NCBI GenBank assembly: GCA_040391605.1
Contig: JBEBXK010000016.1
Coordinates: 12,560 to 76,559 of the forward strand
DNA from: Vulgatibacter incomptus_A
GTDB taxonomy: Bacteria > Myxococcota > Myxococcia > Myxococcales > Vulgatibacteraceae
DNA: 64,000 nt
Reading direction: 5' to 3'
Part shown: positions 27,301-37,200 of the stretch, in pieces
Layout of the letters: every line of letters starts with the position of its first letter
Numbering within the stretch: position 1 is the first letter of the stretch
Made by a program: the position numbers and the translations under genes
The notes under the pieces: model-generated
What the model saw: only the letters and a program-made list of their open reading frames with translations
The model's database searches: none
What the model was told of the DNA's origin: nothing

Positions 27301-28063
27301 GGAGGGAGGCGGCGGCTACTACGTCTCCGGCTCGGGAGATCCGATCACCTACTCGGCTGGCCCAAAGCTGAACTGGAAGTACCAGGCCGCGGGGTCGGGG
27401 GCCTCGGGCAGCGGCGGTGGGGGAGGCGGCGGCGACGGATATGGGTTCATTGCCTTCTACGTCTCGACCCATCGCGGCGGGGGTGGAGGAGCGGGCGGCT
27501 GCAACGGCACCGCCGGGGGGCGCGGCGGCGACGGCGGCACCGCCATCGGCATGGTGCTCGTCTCTCCGCCGACTGGCACGCTGGATCTCCAGGTCACCGG
27601 CGGATTCGCGGTTCGGGTGGGCCGGGGCGGATCCGGTGGCAAGGGCGGCGGGGGAGGCTCCGGCGCGGCAGGCGGCTGGGGCGGATCCGGCCGTCAGGTA
27701 GAGGAGTCTCTCACCTACAGCGGAGGCGAAGGGGGCGACGGCGGCGGCGGCGGCGGGGGCGGCGGCGGCCACGGTGGCCTGAGCGTGGGCATCTGGCGGG
27801 TGTGCAGCCGGGCCGGCGGCACCGAGGCCAACGGCTGCGGCATGAGCTTCCCACCGATGCTCCTGGCCTCGCCCGACATCTTCCTCGCGCCCGGCCAGCC
27901 AGGACCCGGCGGCGAAGGGGGCGAGGGGGGCAAGCGCGGTGAGAAGACCATGCACATGAACCAGCGGGTGGATTCCGGCGCCTCCCCAGAGACCGGCGGG
28001 TCGGGCGAGCCCGGCAACGATGGCAAGCGTTTCTTCCTCTTCTTCTCCGGAGACGGCCGATGA
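24335..28063 (+). CDS. MopE-like Cys/Asp-rich lipoprotein with Gly-rich C-terminal region
   Basis: A 1242-aa protein with lipid Cys30 (LAIGAWSC), a Cys-rich EGF-like knot (QCEVGEVCSSGRCVP), and a Gly-rich linker (about 68-110). Four MopE-type putative metal-binding motifs follow, recognisable as DRDGD plus DCDD and CDG(I/L)D-x-(D/N)CNG: near residues 325-385, 450-525, 586-608 (CNGLDDNCNGAVDE) and 662-680 (GDGIDQNCDG). Residues about 690-860 are beta-rich. From about 865 onward it is Gly-rich with poly-Gly runs (GGGGGGGDGYG, GGGGGGGGGGHGG). GGAGG precedes the ATG. The next gene overlaps by ATGA. It is likely outer-surface, and calcium or metal binding is inferred from the motif. Confidence 0.85.
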   Translation: MATSHGPKSILRAAGIALGSIVLAIGAWSCGDDALVDTAGCSYTYQCEVGEVCSSGRCVPASQLIPSGQGGIGGEAGTGGDGGTAGAGGQGGAGGGVGGSGGSGADGGTTPTEPRLTFAPNDYRRCFDSLECAVFGGNCLVELPLSRPLPDGTDRIKLSELDPSLEEGQGICGAPCTNEPRICESLVVTGPEGQSRPSSCQLVYVGESPYPEGIVQLPIALDMQAMARGVPHAAVCRPPFKHAAAHSPFFCEACTEAANCGEGDGCWLDRPYTSTPSGACVQRCELQKDCPFGFRCTDVSGDDPLLVGEEGSYCLPIAGTCGRCLDRDGDQRGVGTCGPLDEPFTEVDCDDGNPDAYFDPLRPAHPFPRFCGDVDFNCNGLSDQLEQAGSEEHCASCGDVCMGQVVNGSRACLQGDEGFACTALCQAGFADCNGDVEDGCETELGEGMLWARDRDGDGRGNPKELRYFCSGSAPEGWVQNTLDCDDEDPSRYRGGLDLAGAPMAPAPELCDGIDNDCNGRIDDGEVVSLDETGAVVAVAGEACDTGLLGVCAAGHHVCEAAAAPAEGEPLAAMSCVPDRDPVAAAFAPEICNGLDDNCNGAVDEDVDWYADRGQSNPDGHGAEVRCEVEGGKGICGFGVYQCGIRDDGTPGWICVPNQPEAEDTIGDGIDQNCDGIDGVLIGSVFVRPEAGGGTLNGNDAHDGTALQPVATLARAIEIACDSVTEGEGCRDIYLDEGVYVSDREVMIPTASSPGALPHVRIYGGFAAAIDCDTDACTLIWERRAGAYSTIVREAPAPNGSQQPFGARYAALGAQDGGVLELLLDRVNVEVLAPEPGFQMPTGASAPAQIGLECPTEGCGRLVFNDVEIIVEGAINGGVGSAGAAGAVPSMGNNGKAGCGPDDSNCARGVFVSSCVGNLNYPASAMTDYRTEPATCADGWKPYGGSSGAVGCVVSTFNIREQKSGFYGAGYWGGYAGASSYRGGRGMDGWEGGGGYYVSGSGDPITYSAGPKLNWKYQAAGSGASGSGGGGGGGDGYGFIAFYVSTHRGGGGGAGGCNGTAGGRGGDGGTAIGMVLVSPPTGTLDLQVTGGFAVRVGRGGSGGKGGGGGSGAAGGWGGSGRQVEESLTYSGGEGGDGGGGGGGGGGHGGLSVGIWRVCSRAGGTEANGCGMSFPPMLLASPDIFLAPGQPGPGGEGGEGGKRGEKTMHMNQRVDSGASPETGGSGEPGNDGKRFFLFFSGDGR

Positions 28064-31000
28064 ATTCGATCTTCCGATGGACCCTCCTCCTCGGCGCGAT
28101 GGGCGCCCTCCTCGCAGGATGCTCGTCCGACGAGGAGGCCGGCGGCGGCGCCGCGGGCACCGGCCTCGACGTGCCCCGCAGCCTGGTGACGGTGGAATCG
28201 AGCCGAGGCTGCATGCTCGACGTCGACTGCGCGGCGGGGCTCTTCTGCTTCCAGAACCAATGCACCTGGGAGTGTGGGGACGACGCCGACTGCCGCGCAG
28301 GCTCGAGCTGCTCCGCGAACGGCCGCTGCCTGCATGCCGTCGGCGTCCGGCCCGGCGGCACGATCGCCGTCGGGGCCGCTGCGCTGGACGAGGAGTCGCA
28401 GGCGGACGTCGCCGGCCAGCAGCCGGTGTCGGTGGCCGACGCCCCGCCGAGCGTGGTGGAGATCGATCCGGGCCAGCCCTTCGTCACCGTGAGCCTGCGC
28501 ACCGGCGGCGAGGTCCCCGGCGGCGCGCTGATGTACCGCGTCGAACTCGAAGGCGAGGAGGAGAAGACCCCCCGCTCCCTGCGCTCCGAGGGGACGACGG
28601 AGTTCCGCTTCCAGATCCCCACCGGGGTGGCCTCGGGGAGCCAGGGGCAGGCGAAGCTGCAGCGCGCCTACCTCGTCACCTCGATCGGCGGCTTTCCCAT
28701 CGACATCATCCCGCGCATCTCCCTGAGCGGACTCTACGCCGCCGACATCAGCGTCCGGGAGTTCGGCGGCTCGGGGCTGCCCATGCGCTTCGGCCTTCGG
28801 ATCGAGCCGGAGAACGCCAGCCTCGACGAGGCCACCGAGCGCTTCGTCCTCCTGCCTGCGTCGGCTCAGGATCTCCTGGCGCCGCTGCGCGACGCCTCCA
28901 CCTCCGGGCAGGCCATGCGCTGGGTGGAGCGCCCCCTCGAATACGATCCCATCGCCGACGTCTGGTTCGCGCGCTTCGCGCACCCCTTCGCCATCGGCGG
29001 AAACTCTCAATTCGGCAGCGGCGAGACGACCCGGCTGCTCCGCCTCGAGATCCACGGGGTGGACGGCAAGCGGGTCCGCGGTGCGCTGGCCGATCGCTGG
29101 GAGGGGATCTTCGACGCCCGCACGGCGGACGGCGTGCTGGTGCCGGCGCAGGTGGTCCTCTCCGGCCCCTTCGTCGCCTACCGGCAGCAGCGGCTCCCTG
29201 CCGAGGCGCTGATGGCGCTGGACGGTGAACCATCGGTCGCTTCGCCCGCCCTGGGCAGGCCCCTGGTGATCAGCCAATGCCCGAGCGCCGTCCTCGATCC
29301 GCTCCTCGCGGAGGTGGTGCTCAACCCCCAGGCGCCGTGTGAGGGGATCTCCAGCGTCGAATCCTTCCGCAGGGCGTCGAGCGAGGATCGCGCCCACTGC
29401 GCCCTGGCGATCACCGATCGGGCGCTCGAGGGGCCGTCCACCGCGGCGCAGGTCCGCGCCTTCCTGGACGACAGCCAGCCGAACCCCGGCGGGATCTCCT
29501 TCGGCGAGTTCCTGGAGCGCTGCGCCGAGGGTGACGGCTACTGCGTCCCGTCCCCGGCGCTCCTCTGCTCGGAGCAGCTCCTGGCCTTCGCCTACCAGGC
29601 GCAGACCGACGAGCTCAGCGTCGCCGGCGAGCTCCTGGCGCATTATCAGCTCGCCGCCCGCGAGAGCTACCTCGGCAGGCAGCTCGCGGCCTTCCAGGTG
29701 GACACCAACACCAGGCTCGAGTGGCTGCGCACCTCGGAGGCGCCCCTCTTCCTGGCGAGCGATCTGCGCGCCTACAACGAGGACATGCTCGCCAAGTGGG
29801 AGAAGCAGGTGCTCCAGGCCCACTTCGACGTGCTGAACCGTCAGTTCACGCCGTCCAGCCTGGAGGTGCTCGCCCGGGCGCCCACCGACGCCGAGGCCAT
29901 CGCTATCCGAAAGACGATCCTCCTGGAGCAGGCCCAGACCTGGCAGGGGGCGATGGAGGCGTTGCAGATCGCGGCGCAGCGCTGGAACAGCCTCTACCAG
30001 AACGACATCAAGCGGGAGCAGGCGGCGACCTACGTCCGCACCCGGGTCCTCGACCTCTACCTCTCCGCCGCGGTGCTCTCGCATCTGAACCGGAGCAGCG
30101 GCTCGTCCGCAACCAACTCGATCTTCGGCAGCGGCTTCGCTGCGCTGCTCCGCACCCAGGAGCAGCTCGCGCTCCCCTTCGACGAGCTGATCTTCATGCG
30201 CGACGCCGAGGTGGTGGTCTCCCAATCCGTAGATCCCCAGAGCAGCAGCCATACGGTCCTGGGAGAGCTGGAGGGGCTCGCCCGCCGCGCGGTGGCCGAC
30301 GCTCAGAGCTCGGTCGATCGGGTGATCGACGACGCACAGGCCAGCGAGGTGAACTCGAAGGTCCTCACCGATCGGATGCGCACCCAGGCCGAGGAGCTCC
30401 GGGCGGAGCTGGTGGCGCTCTGCGGTCTGCCCAAGGATTGCACGGTCTCCGACATGGATACGCGCTCGGAGTGCGCCGTGGCGGTCGAGCCGGGCCGCTG
30501 CGGCTTCCTCATCGATCCTGCGAGCGGCGAGTACCAGGAGTTCAGCGAGCTGGAGGAGATGGAGAACGTCTCCGAGGCGGGGCAGGCCCTCCTCGCGTTC
30601 CGTCAGGCCCTGCTCGAGGCGCAGATGGCCCAGGACGAGTTCCGCGCCAACGAGGAGCGGGCGCGGATCGAGTTGGAGAACGCCCAGGCCTTCGCCGACA
30701 ACCTGGCAAATTGGCAGGAGCGACGCCAGTCGGTGGAGCTCGAGGTCGATCGGATCTCAGACGAGATCGACGCCATCGAGGACGTCTCCTTCGCCGCCCA
30801 GATGGCGGAGATCGATCAGGCGCGGGCCCTGCGCAACGCCGCCTACAAGACCCAGGCGCGGGAGGTAGAGAGCTGGTCCACCATCCGCTACAAGGGCGTG
30901 TCCGCAGACATGAAGAAGATGACCGCGATCAACGCCCTGAGCCGGACCGCCGACGGCCTGACGCTGGCTGGCGACGAGATCGATCGCATGGCGGAACTGG

Positions 31001-32463
31001 TCAACGACGGAATGCCGAAGTCGGTGGGGCTGGCGAACGACTTCACCTTCGCGGCCCGGCTCGCCATCGGCATGAGCGCTTACGGCGTGAGCACAGCCCT
31101 GCGCTCGGTGGCCTTCGGCCTCGAGACGGCCTCCGTTCGCCTCGAGCAGGAACTCGGAGAGGAGCAGGCCCGGCGCGAGGCCAAGCTCGATCACCTCTCC
31201 GATCTGGCCGAGCTCGCGCAGATGCTCACAGAGAACCAGCTCGAGGATCTGGCGGCGAACCTCCGGGCGATCGAGCTCAACAACGATCGCGAGATCGCGA
31301 TGCGCGAATCGCTGATCGACGCGCTGCGACGCAACCTGGAGCTGGACATCGCCTATGAGCGGGATCTGGTGGAGCTGCGGGATCGCAGGCTGCAGGCCAA
31401 GATCCGCCTGCAGGACTCCGAGGCGGCGAAGGTGCGGATCCTCCGCGCCGAGATCGTCGCGGCCCAGCGGCACATGGCCTATATGCAGGTGGTGCAGCGC
31501 GGGCAGCTCCTGCAGGGGCGATCGCTGGCGCTGCAAGAGCGGCTCAGCCAACTCGAGAACCTGATCGCCAGCCCCTCGGTGATCTTCGCCTTCGCGAACC
31601 GCCTCGCCCGCGCAGAATCACGGGTGGAGCGCGCCAAGGGTCTCCTCTTCGATTGGCTGGTCGGCCTCGAGTATTACGCGGTGCGCCCCTTCATCAACCA
31701 GCGCCTCGCGATCCTCCTGGCTCGCAACCCCTCTCAGCTCGAGGCGATCAGCAACGAGCTGCTCCGGCTGCAGCGGGTCTGCGGCGGGATGGTCACCTAC
31801 GAGGTGGTGGATCTCTCCCTGCGGGACGATCTGCTCCGGATGGGCTTCGACATGCGGGCGGCGGCGGACGAGGGGATCATCGACGCCCCCAGCCGCTTCC
31901 GCGCGGTGCTCGCCAAGGGCAACGTCCCCGTCGACACCCAGGTGCGCTACAGCACCGACGAGAGCATCGGCGACGTCATCGCCAACCGCTCGGTGCTGGC
32001 GGCGAGCTTCGACCTCCGCCTGGACGACTTCGCGAACCTCCCGCTGACCTGCAACGCCAAGATCGCCTCGATCGACGTACAGCTCGTGGGCGAGGGGCTG
32101 GGCGAGAACGTCCGGCCCACCGTCAGCGTCCTCTACGACGGCACGAGCACCATGCGCTCCTGCCAGGCCAACATCCAATCGATCGTCGCGGCCCTCGACC
32201 CGGGGACCACGGCCTTCGGCAGCCGCACCACCTTCCGCACCGCCGGACGCAGCGTCTCGCCGGTGGCGCGGATCGGTGAGTTCGGCGAGCCGGGGACCGC
32301 GAACCGCGGCCTCGAGGGGCTGCCCCTCGCGTCGAGCTACACCCTGATGATCGATCCCGCCAAGGGGGAGAACGGCAGGGTGGATTGGAGCGCGCTGGAG
32401 GATGTGAAGCTTCGTCTCACCTACGTCTACCAGGACATGTTCCCGATGGGGCAATGTGAATAA
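28060..32463 (+). CDS. 1467-aa coiled-coil lipoprotein, function unknown
   Basis: A consensus lipoprotein signal (LLGAMGALLAGC, Cys21) is followed by a Cys-rich EGF/Dickkopf-like segment (GCMLDVDCAAGLFCFQNQC, ECGDDADCRAGSSC, residues 48-90). A beta-rich domain spans about 130-400, then come four-helix or coiled-coil stretches from about 520 to 1180. The most heptad-like part is 850-1180 (ARIELENAQAFADNLANWQE, DRISDEIDAIEDVSFAAQMA, LDHLSDLAELAQMLTENQLE). A C-terminal beta-rich domain ends in an LRLTYVYQDMFPMGQCE-type tail. It is sandwiched in a coupled operon, ATGA from the MopE-like gene and TAA-ATG to the OmpA gene. I know no named family. The helical part could span the periplasm or form a stalk, which is inference. 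Confidence 0.8.
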   Translation: MNSIFRWTLLLGAMGALLAGCSSDEEAGGGAAGTGLDVPRSLVTVESSRGCMLDVDCAAGLFCFQNQCTWECGDDADCRAGSSCSANGRCLHAVGVRPGGTIAVGAAALDEESQADVAGQQPVSVADAPPSVVEIDPGQPFVTVSLRTGGEVPGGALMYRVELEGEEEKTPRSLRSEGTTEFRFQIPTGVASGSQGQAKLQRAYLVTSIGGFPIDIIPRISLSGLYAADISVREFGGSGLPMRFGLRIEPENASLDEATERFVLLPASAQDLLAPLRDASTSGQAMRWVERPLEYDPIADVWFARFAHPFAIGGNSQFGSGETTRLLRLEIHGVDGKRVRGALADRWEGIFDARTADGVLVPAQVVLSGPFVAYRQQRLPAEALMALDGEPSVASPALGRPLVISQCPSAVLDPLLAEVVLNPQAPCEGISSVESFRRASSEDRAHCALAITDRALEGPSTAAQVRAFLDDSQPNPGGISFGEFLERCAEGDGYCVPSPALLCSEQLLAFAYQAQTDELSVAGELLAHYQLAARESYLGRQLAAFQVDTNTRLEWLRTSEAPLFLASDLRAYNEDMLAKWEKQVLQAHFDVLNRQFTPSSLEVLARAPTDAEAIAIRKTILLEQAQTWQGAMEALQIAAQRWNSLYQNDIKREQAATYVRTRVLDLYLSAAVLSHLNRSSGSSATNSIFGSGFAALLRTQEQLALPFDELIFMRDAEVVVSQSVDPQSSSHTVLGELEGLARRAVADAQSSVDRVIDDAQASEVNSKVLTDRMRTQAEELRAELVALCGLPKDCTVSDMDTRSECAVAVEPGRCGFLIDPASGEYQEFSELEEMENVSEAGQALLAFRQALLEAQMAQDEFRANEERARIELENAQAFADNLANWQERRQSVELEVDRISDEIDAIEDVSFAAQMAEIDQARALRNAAYKTQAREVESWSTIRYKGVSADMKKMTAINALSRTADGLTLAGDEIDRMAELVNDGMPKSVGLANDFTFAARLAIGMSAYGVSTALRSVAFGLETASVRLEQELGEEQARREAKLDHLSDLAELAQMLTENQLEDLAANLRAIELNNDREIAMRESLIDALRRNLELDIAYERDLVELRDRRLQAKIRLQDSEAAKVRILRAEIVAAQRHMAYMQVVQRGQLLQGRSLALQERLSQLENLIASPSVIFAFANRLARAESRVERAKGLLFDWLVGLEYYAVRPFINQRLAILLARNPSQLEAISNELLRLQRVCGGMVTYEVVDLSLRDDLLRMGFDMRAAADEGIIDAPSRFRAVLAKGNVPVDTQVRYSTDESIGDVIANRSVLAASFDLRLDDFANLPLTCNAKIASIDVQLVGEGLGENVRPTVSVLYDGTSTMRSCQANIQSIVAALDPGTTAFGSRTTFRTAGRSVSPVARIGEFGEPGTANRGLEGLPLASSYTLMIDPAKGENGRVDWSALEDVKLRLTYVYQDMFPMGQCE

Positions 32464-33999
32464 ATGAAGACGACGACTGCATCCAGGACCCGCCTCCCTG
32501 CCGACGGTGGGGTAGCCCCCGCGAGCCAGAGGCGAGCGAAGGTTGGAGAGAGCCCTGCGTCGGTGGCGCGAATGGGGAGGTCCGCTCCGCTTCGCACGGT
32601 GGGGAGCGTCTCGCAGGCGTTGGGAGCGCTGCCCCTCGCGTTGGCCATCGGCGTCCTCCTCGCTCCCCTCGCCTCGGGGGCCGATGGCGGGATCGACACC
32701 AACACGCTCCACCTCCAGGGGCCGCGCTCCACCGGCGGGATGTTGCTGCCCTCGTCGCATGTGTTGGCGCCTGGAGGCTGGGATCTCTCCCTCACCTACG
32801 GCCATGAGGGTGGCGTGGTGCGCAGCCGGATCCCGACCGAGACGATCCGGGGCGGCGATCGTTTCCGCGAGATCCACTGGATCGAGGATCGCGATCTGAT
32901 GCTGTTGCAGCTCGCCGTGAGCCCCCTCGACCGGCTGGAGATCCTGGCGGGCGTGCCGATGCTGCTGCGGCAGGAGGTCTCCTCCGATCCCGGGCTGGAG
33001 CCCCTCTCGAGCGGCTCTTCGACCTTCGGCGATCTGCGCCTCGGCCTGCGATACGGCTTGTGGAGCTTCGGTGGCTGGGGCGCGAACCTCCAGGGTGGCC
33101 TGCTGCTCCCGACCGGAGGGAGCGACTACGGCATGGGCGACTCCAGGGCCCGGGCCGACCTCGCCGGCAGCATCGGTTTTCGTAGCGACGACGGCTGGGC
33201 CGCCCACCTCCACCTGGGCCACCTCATGGGCCAGCAGCTCAGCCTCGGCGACCAGATCTTCGGCGACACGGCCTACGGCGGTCTCCTCCTCCAATACCGT
33301 CACGCGGTAGGGGAGCAGCAGCTCCAATGGAGCGTCGAGGCGGTGATGGCTTCGGTCGTCGCCGGAGCCGAGTCGACGCGGGAGCCCGAGCGCGAGTCGT
33401 TGGAGCTCCTCGCTGGGGCCCGCTACTTCTTCGATGCCGTCTACTTCGATCTGGGCGGCGGATGGGGCGCGCTGGATGCGGGGCGCACGCCGAGCTGGCG
33501 GCTCCTCGCCTCCATCGGGGCGAGCGGCCTTTGGGAGCGGGCGCCGGCGCCTGCCCCAGCCCCTCGGGAGGTGGTCTACCTCCCGGCGCCGACGGCCCCG
33601 CAGCAGGTGGCGCCGCCGAGCGAGCGCAGCGAGCCGCCCGAGGATCCCCGGCAGACCTACCGCGCCATCGCCATCGAGGAGCGGTCGATCTTCTTCGACG
33701 TGGGCAAGGCGGAGCTGGACGAGCTCGCCCAGAGCCTGCTGCGGGACATCGCCCTCACGCTGCTGGCCTCCGAGAGGCGCCTGGTGATCACGGGCTACGC
33801 GGACGATCAGGGCACCAGCGATCGCAATCAGGAGCTCAGCCTCCGGCGGGCGGAGCGCGTCCGCGCGGCGCTCCTGGACGCCGGTGTCGGCAAGGATCGG
33901 CTGGACGTGGTCGGGGCCGGGGATACGTCGCCTGTCGCCCAATCCACGCCCTTCGGACGCTCGATCAATCGAAGGGTCGCTTTCACCTGGGTCGACTGA
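32464..33999 (+). CDS. OmpA-family protein with N-terminal beta-barrel
   Basis: A 511-aa protein. The signal-like hydrophobic segment is unusually far in (SQALGALPLALAIGVLLAPL, about 48-70), so the true start may be ATG 32572; ATG 32464 directly follows the upstream stop. Residues 75-350 alternate in a barrel-like pattern (LRYGLWSFGGWGANLQGGLL, GLLLQYRHAVGEQQLQWSVE). After a Pro-rich linker comes a full OmpA C-terminal domain: SIFFDVGKAELDELAQ, TGYADDQGTSDRNQELSLRR-A and VGAGDTSPV...GRSINRRV, with the peptidoglycan-binding Asp/Arg pair. The gene order resembles other myxobacterial Cys-rich/OmpA partners. It is likely the outer-membrane anchor for the two preceding lipoproteins. Confidence 0.85.
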   Translation: MKTTTASRTRLPADGGVAPASQRRAKVGESPASVARMGRSAPLRTVGSVSQALGALPLALAIGVLLAPLASGADGGIDTNTLHLQGPRSTGGMLLPSSHVLAPGGWDLSLTYGHEGGVVRSRIPTETIRGGDRFREIHWIEDRDLMLLQLAVSPLDRLEILAGVPMLLRQEVSSDPGLEPLSSGSSTFGDLRLGLRYGLWSFGGWGANLQGGLLLPTGGSDYGMGDSRARADLAGSIGFRSDDGWAAHLHLGHLMGQQLSLGDQIFGDTAYGGLLLQYRHAVGEQQLQWSVEAVMASVVAGAESTREPERESLELLAGARYFFDAVYFDLGGGWGALDAGRTPSWRLLASIGASGLWERAPAPAPAPREVVYLPAPTAPQQVAPPSERSEPPEDPRQTYRAIAIEERSIFFDVGKAELDELAQSLLRDIALTLLASERRLVITGYADDQGTSDRNQELSLRRAERVRAALLDAGVGKDRLDVVGAGDTSPVAQSTPFGRSINRRVAFTWVD

Positions 34000-34121
34000 G
34001 AGTTCATGTGGGAACTGTGTCCCGTGCCGAAGGATTCGCTCCGGTCGTGGTGGGGCATGGGCTCTACGTCGAGAAGGGCGGTGGAGCCTTGGGACCCGCC
34101 ACCCGGCGCGGCGGGAGATAC

Positions 34122-34160
34122 GGGGCGCATGACGCCGACGCGCCCCATTGGATGTTTTTT
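34122..34160 (+). terminator. possible terminator after the OmpA gene
   Basis: A perfect 7-bp stem GGGGCGC (34122-34128) / GCGCCCC (34140-34146) with an 11-base loop, then eight bases and a T6 run at 34155-34160. The offset of the T-run makes it a non-ideal intrinsic terminator. It sits 120 bases after the OmpA stop and 73 bases before the next gene. Confidence 0.45.
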
Positions 34161-34232
34161 CGACAGGTGCTTCTCGCTCGGATAGCGGGAGAGCCTGTAC
34201 GCCGCCTGCCTTCTTAGGGCGGGGAGAGTCAA

Positions 34233-37200
34233 ATGCTCCACCATCGATTCGTTGCGTTCTTCTGTATGAGCCTGGGCCTCCTGGGCCTCGGCGCCGGATG
34301 CTCCTCCTCCGAGAACGAGGCGCCTTCGGGGGCTGCGGCCATCGCGTCTTTCGCTGCGATCCCGCCCACGATCGATCCCGGGATGAGCTCCATCCTCCGC
34401 TGGGAGGTGAGCGGCGCGGCGCGCCTCGAGCTGGCCACCAAGGAGGGCGCGGTGATCGAGTTGCTTCCCAAGGATCTCGAGGCGGGGCAGGTCGAGGTCC
34501 ACCCCGAGCAGACCACTCGCTACGTCCTCATGGCGTGGGGCAAGGACGGCGTGCAGCTGAGCCGGGAGGCGCGGGTCTCCGTGCGGACCGACGTGCTCCG
34601 GATCGTCGACTTCGAGGCGGCGCCTCGGGCGATCCGCGCGGGTCAGGCGATCACGCTCTCCTGGACCACCGAGCATGCAACCGCGCTGCGCCTCTTCGCG
34701 AAGGATGGCGCGGAGGTCGCGCTGGGCGACGCGTCCAAGGCGCAGGGATCGGTGAAAGTGGAGCCGCGGCGATCCACGACCTACGTCCTCCGCGCATCGA
34801 ATGAGAGAGCCGTGGAGGAGGCCACCGTCGCGGTGGAGGTCGAAGCGGCGTTGGACGCCGAGCTCTTCGTGGACCGATCGAAGATCGACTTTGGACAGGA
34901 GACGATCCTGCGATGGCGTTCGCGCAGCGCCAGTCGGATCGTGATCCGCAGCGGCGAAGAGGTGCTCATAGACAGCACCACCGAGCTCTCCGGCTCGCTG
35001 GCGATCGCCCCGCAGGCCGCCACGGCTTACGAACTGACGGCCCATGGGGACGCCGGCACGGCGACCGCGACCGTGGCCGTGAAGGTCGCCCCCGTGATCG
35101 ATCGCTTCACCAGCGTGTCCTCCGGGCCCATGGCGCCAGGCGCCGATGTGGATCTGCAGTGGACGGTGCGTGGCGCCGACGCCGTGCGGATCTCCAGCGT
35201 CGGCGGCTGGAGCTTCGACGCGGACGCCGACGCGCTGGCAGAGGGGAGCATCATCGCGCCGGTGCCCGACGACGGCAGCTTCCTCCTGGAGGCGAGCCTC
35301 GGCGGGGAGAAGGTCTCTCGCGCGCTGCGTTTCGGCGTCCTCGATCCGCCTTCGGTCCTCGCCTTCGAGGTGAGCCCGGCGATCCTCACGCTCGCCCCCG
35401 GCGGCACGGCGCAGGTGCGCTTCTCCTGGACCACGGCCCTGGCGAGCTCGATCTCGGTGGCGAGGGAAGGGGGCGGGGTGGTCGTCTCGCGCAACGACGG
35501 CGCCGACACCGGCGAGGCGCAGGTGGAGATCGACGGGGGCGGCGTCTTCGTCCTCACGGCCTCCAGCGCCGCCGGAACGGCGAGCCGCGCGGTGGAGGTG
35601 CGCACCTTCGCGCCGCCAGCCATCTCCTCCTTTGGCGCGTGGCCTGTCCACGTCGGGGTCGGCGAGGCCTTCGAGCTCGCCTGGGAGACCGCGGCAGCGT
35701 CGATCGCGATCGAGGTCGAGGGCCAGATCCTCCACAGGGGCGCGGGGGGCGCAGGCAGCCTCCAGACGCAGCTCGCCGCCTCCTCCACCTTCCGGCTCGT
35801 CGCCGCGAACGAGGCGGGTGATACGGTGGAGCAGCCCCTCGAGGTGACCGTGGGGCGGCCTTCGATCCTCTCCTTCGTCGCCGATCGGAGCCGCCACGGC
35901 CCCGGCTCCACCGTGCGCTTCTCATGGGCCACCCTCGGCGGCACCTCGCTGCAGCTCAGCGGCCCGGACGGCGTCGTCTGCACCACCGCCGCCCGGGACG
36001 AGATCCCCGCCGGGGCGTGCGCCGTCCTCCTCCCGTCCACCCCCGGGCCGCTCACCTACAGCCTCCGCCTCGCCAATGGCCTCGGCCAAACGGACGTGGA
36101 GGCGGTGACCGTCGAGGTCGTGGATGGCCCTGCCATCCTCGACTTCTACGCGGCGGCGAGTCGTCTCACCCTGGGTGAGTCGACCACCTTCTCCTGGATC
36201 ACCGGCGTCGACGCCGACGGACAGCCGCCGAGCCTCGAGCTTGCGGACGGCGCCGACGTCTACTCCCTCGGAGGCGCCGATCCCTCCCAGGGCTCGGCGA
36301 CGATCACCCCGCTGCGCACAGGCAGCCGGATCTTTCGTCTCACGGCGTCCACCCCGGGGACCGCGCCGTCCAGCCGGGAGCTGCAGCTCCTGGTGGTGGA
36401 GGCGCCGACCCTCGTCGTGACCCCGCAGTCTGCGATCTTCGAGCCCGGCCAGGGGTCGGTGGAGCTCGGCTGGCAGTCCACCCACGCGGTGGAGCTCGAG
36501 GTCTTCGAGGTCGACGACCTGGGCGTCGCGTCGAGCATCGCCTCCTACGTCGACCCAGCCCTGGTCGCCGTGGGCGGGGTGCAGGTGCAGCCCCCCGCCC
36601 CCGGGCGGACCTATCGCTTCGTCGCCACCAACGACGCCGGCGGCACCGCCATTCGGGAGATCGAGGTGAGCTGGGCTGCTCCCAGGATCAGCGAGTTCTC
36701 CGTCTCTCCCTCCGACATCGCCCTTAGGAGCCCTACGGAGATCCAGTGGATCACCGAGGGGACGTCGTCCGTCTCGATCGCGCCGTCGCCCCTGGTGGAG
36801 ACCGAGGTCTTCGTCGAGCGGAGCCTGAGCCCGACGGCGGCGGAGCTCCAGCTCTCGGATTGCGGCCCGGCCCAGCTCCCGGCAGACGGCTGCGTCGACG
36901 TGAACCTCCCCTTCTCCTTCCCCTATGACGGGCAGCTCCACAGCCAGGCGCGGGTCTATCTCCATGGCGTGATCGGCTTCGACAGGAGCCACGCGGGTGG
37001 AGCCCAGCCGAACGTCGAACTCCCGTCGAGCCAGGCGCCGTTCATCGCCCTCGCGCCCTTCTGGCAGCAGCTCCGGACCTCCGTTCCGGACGCCACCCGG
37101 GAAGGGCGGATCTTCCTCGAGTCGGCCACCGACGACCACGGCGATTACGTCGCGATCCAATGGGCCGGCTTCTGGGCCGCCTCCTCCACCGCTGCCCAGC

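Noticed and set aside
24335..33999. Identification of the coupled operon as TraA/TraB
   Set aside because: The Cys-rich protein lacks a PA14/lectin-like domain and a C-terminal sorting signal, and the three-gene order with a 1467-aa lipoprotein does not fit traAB.
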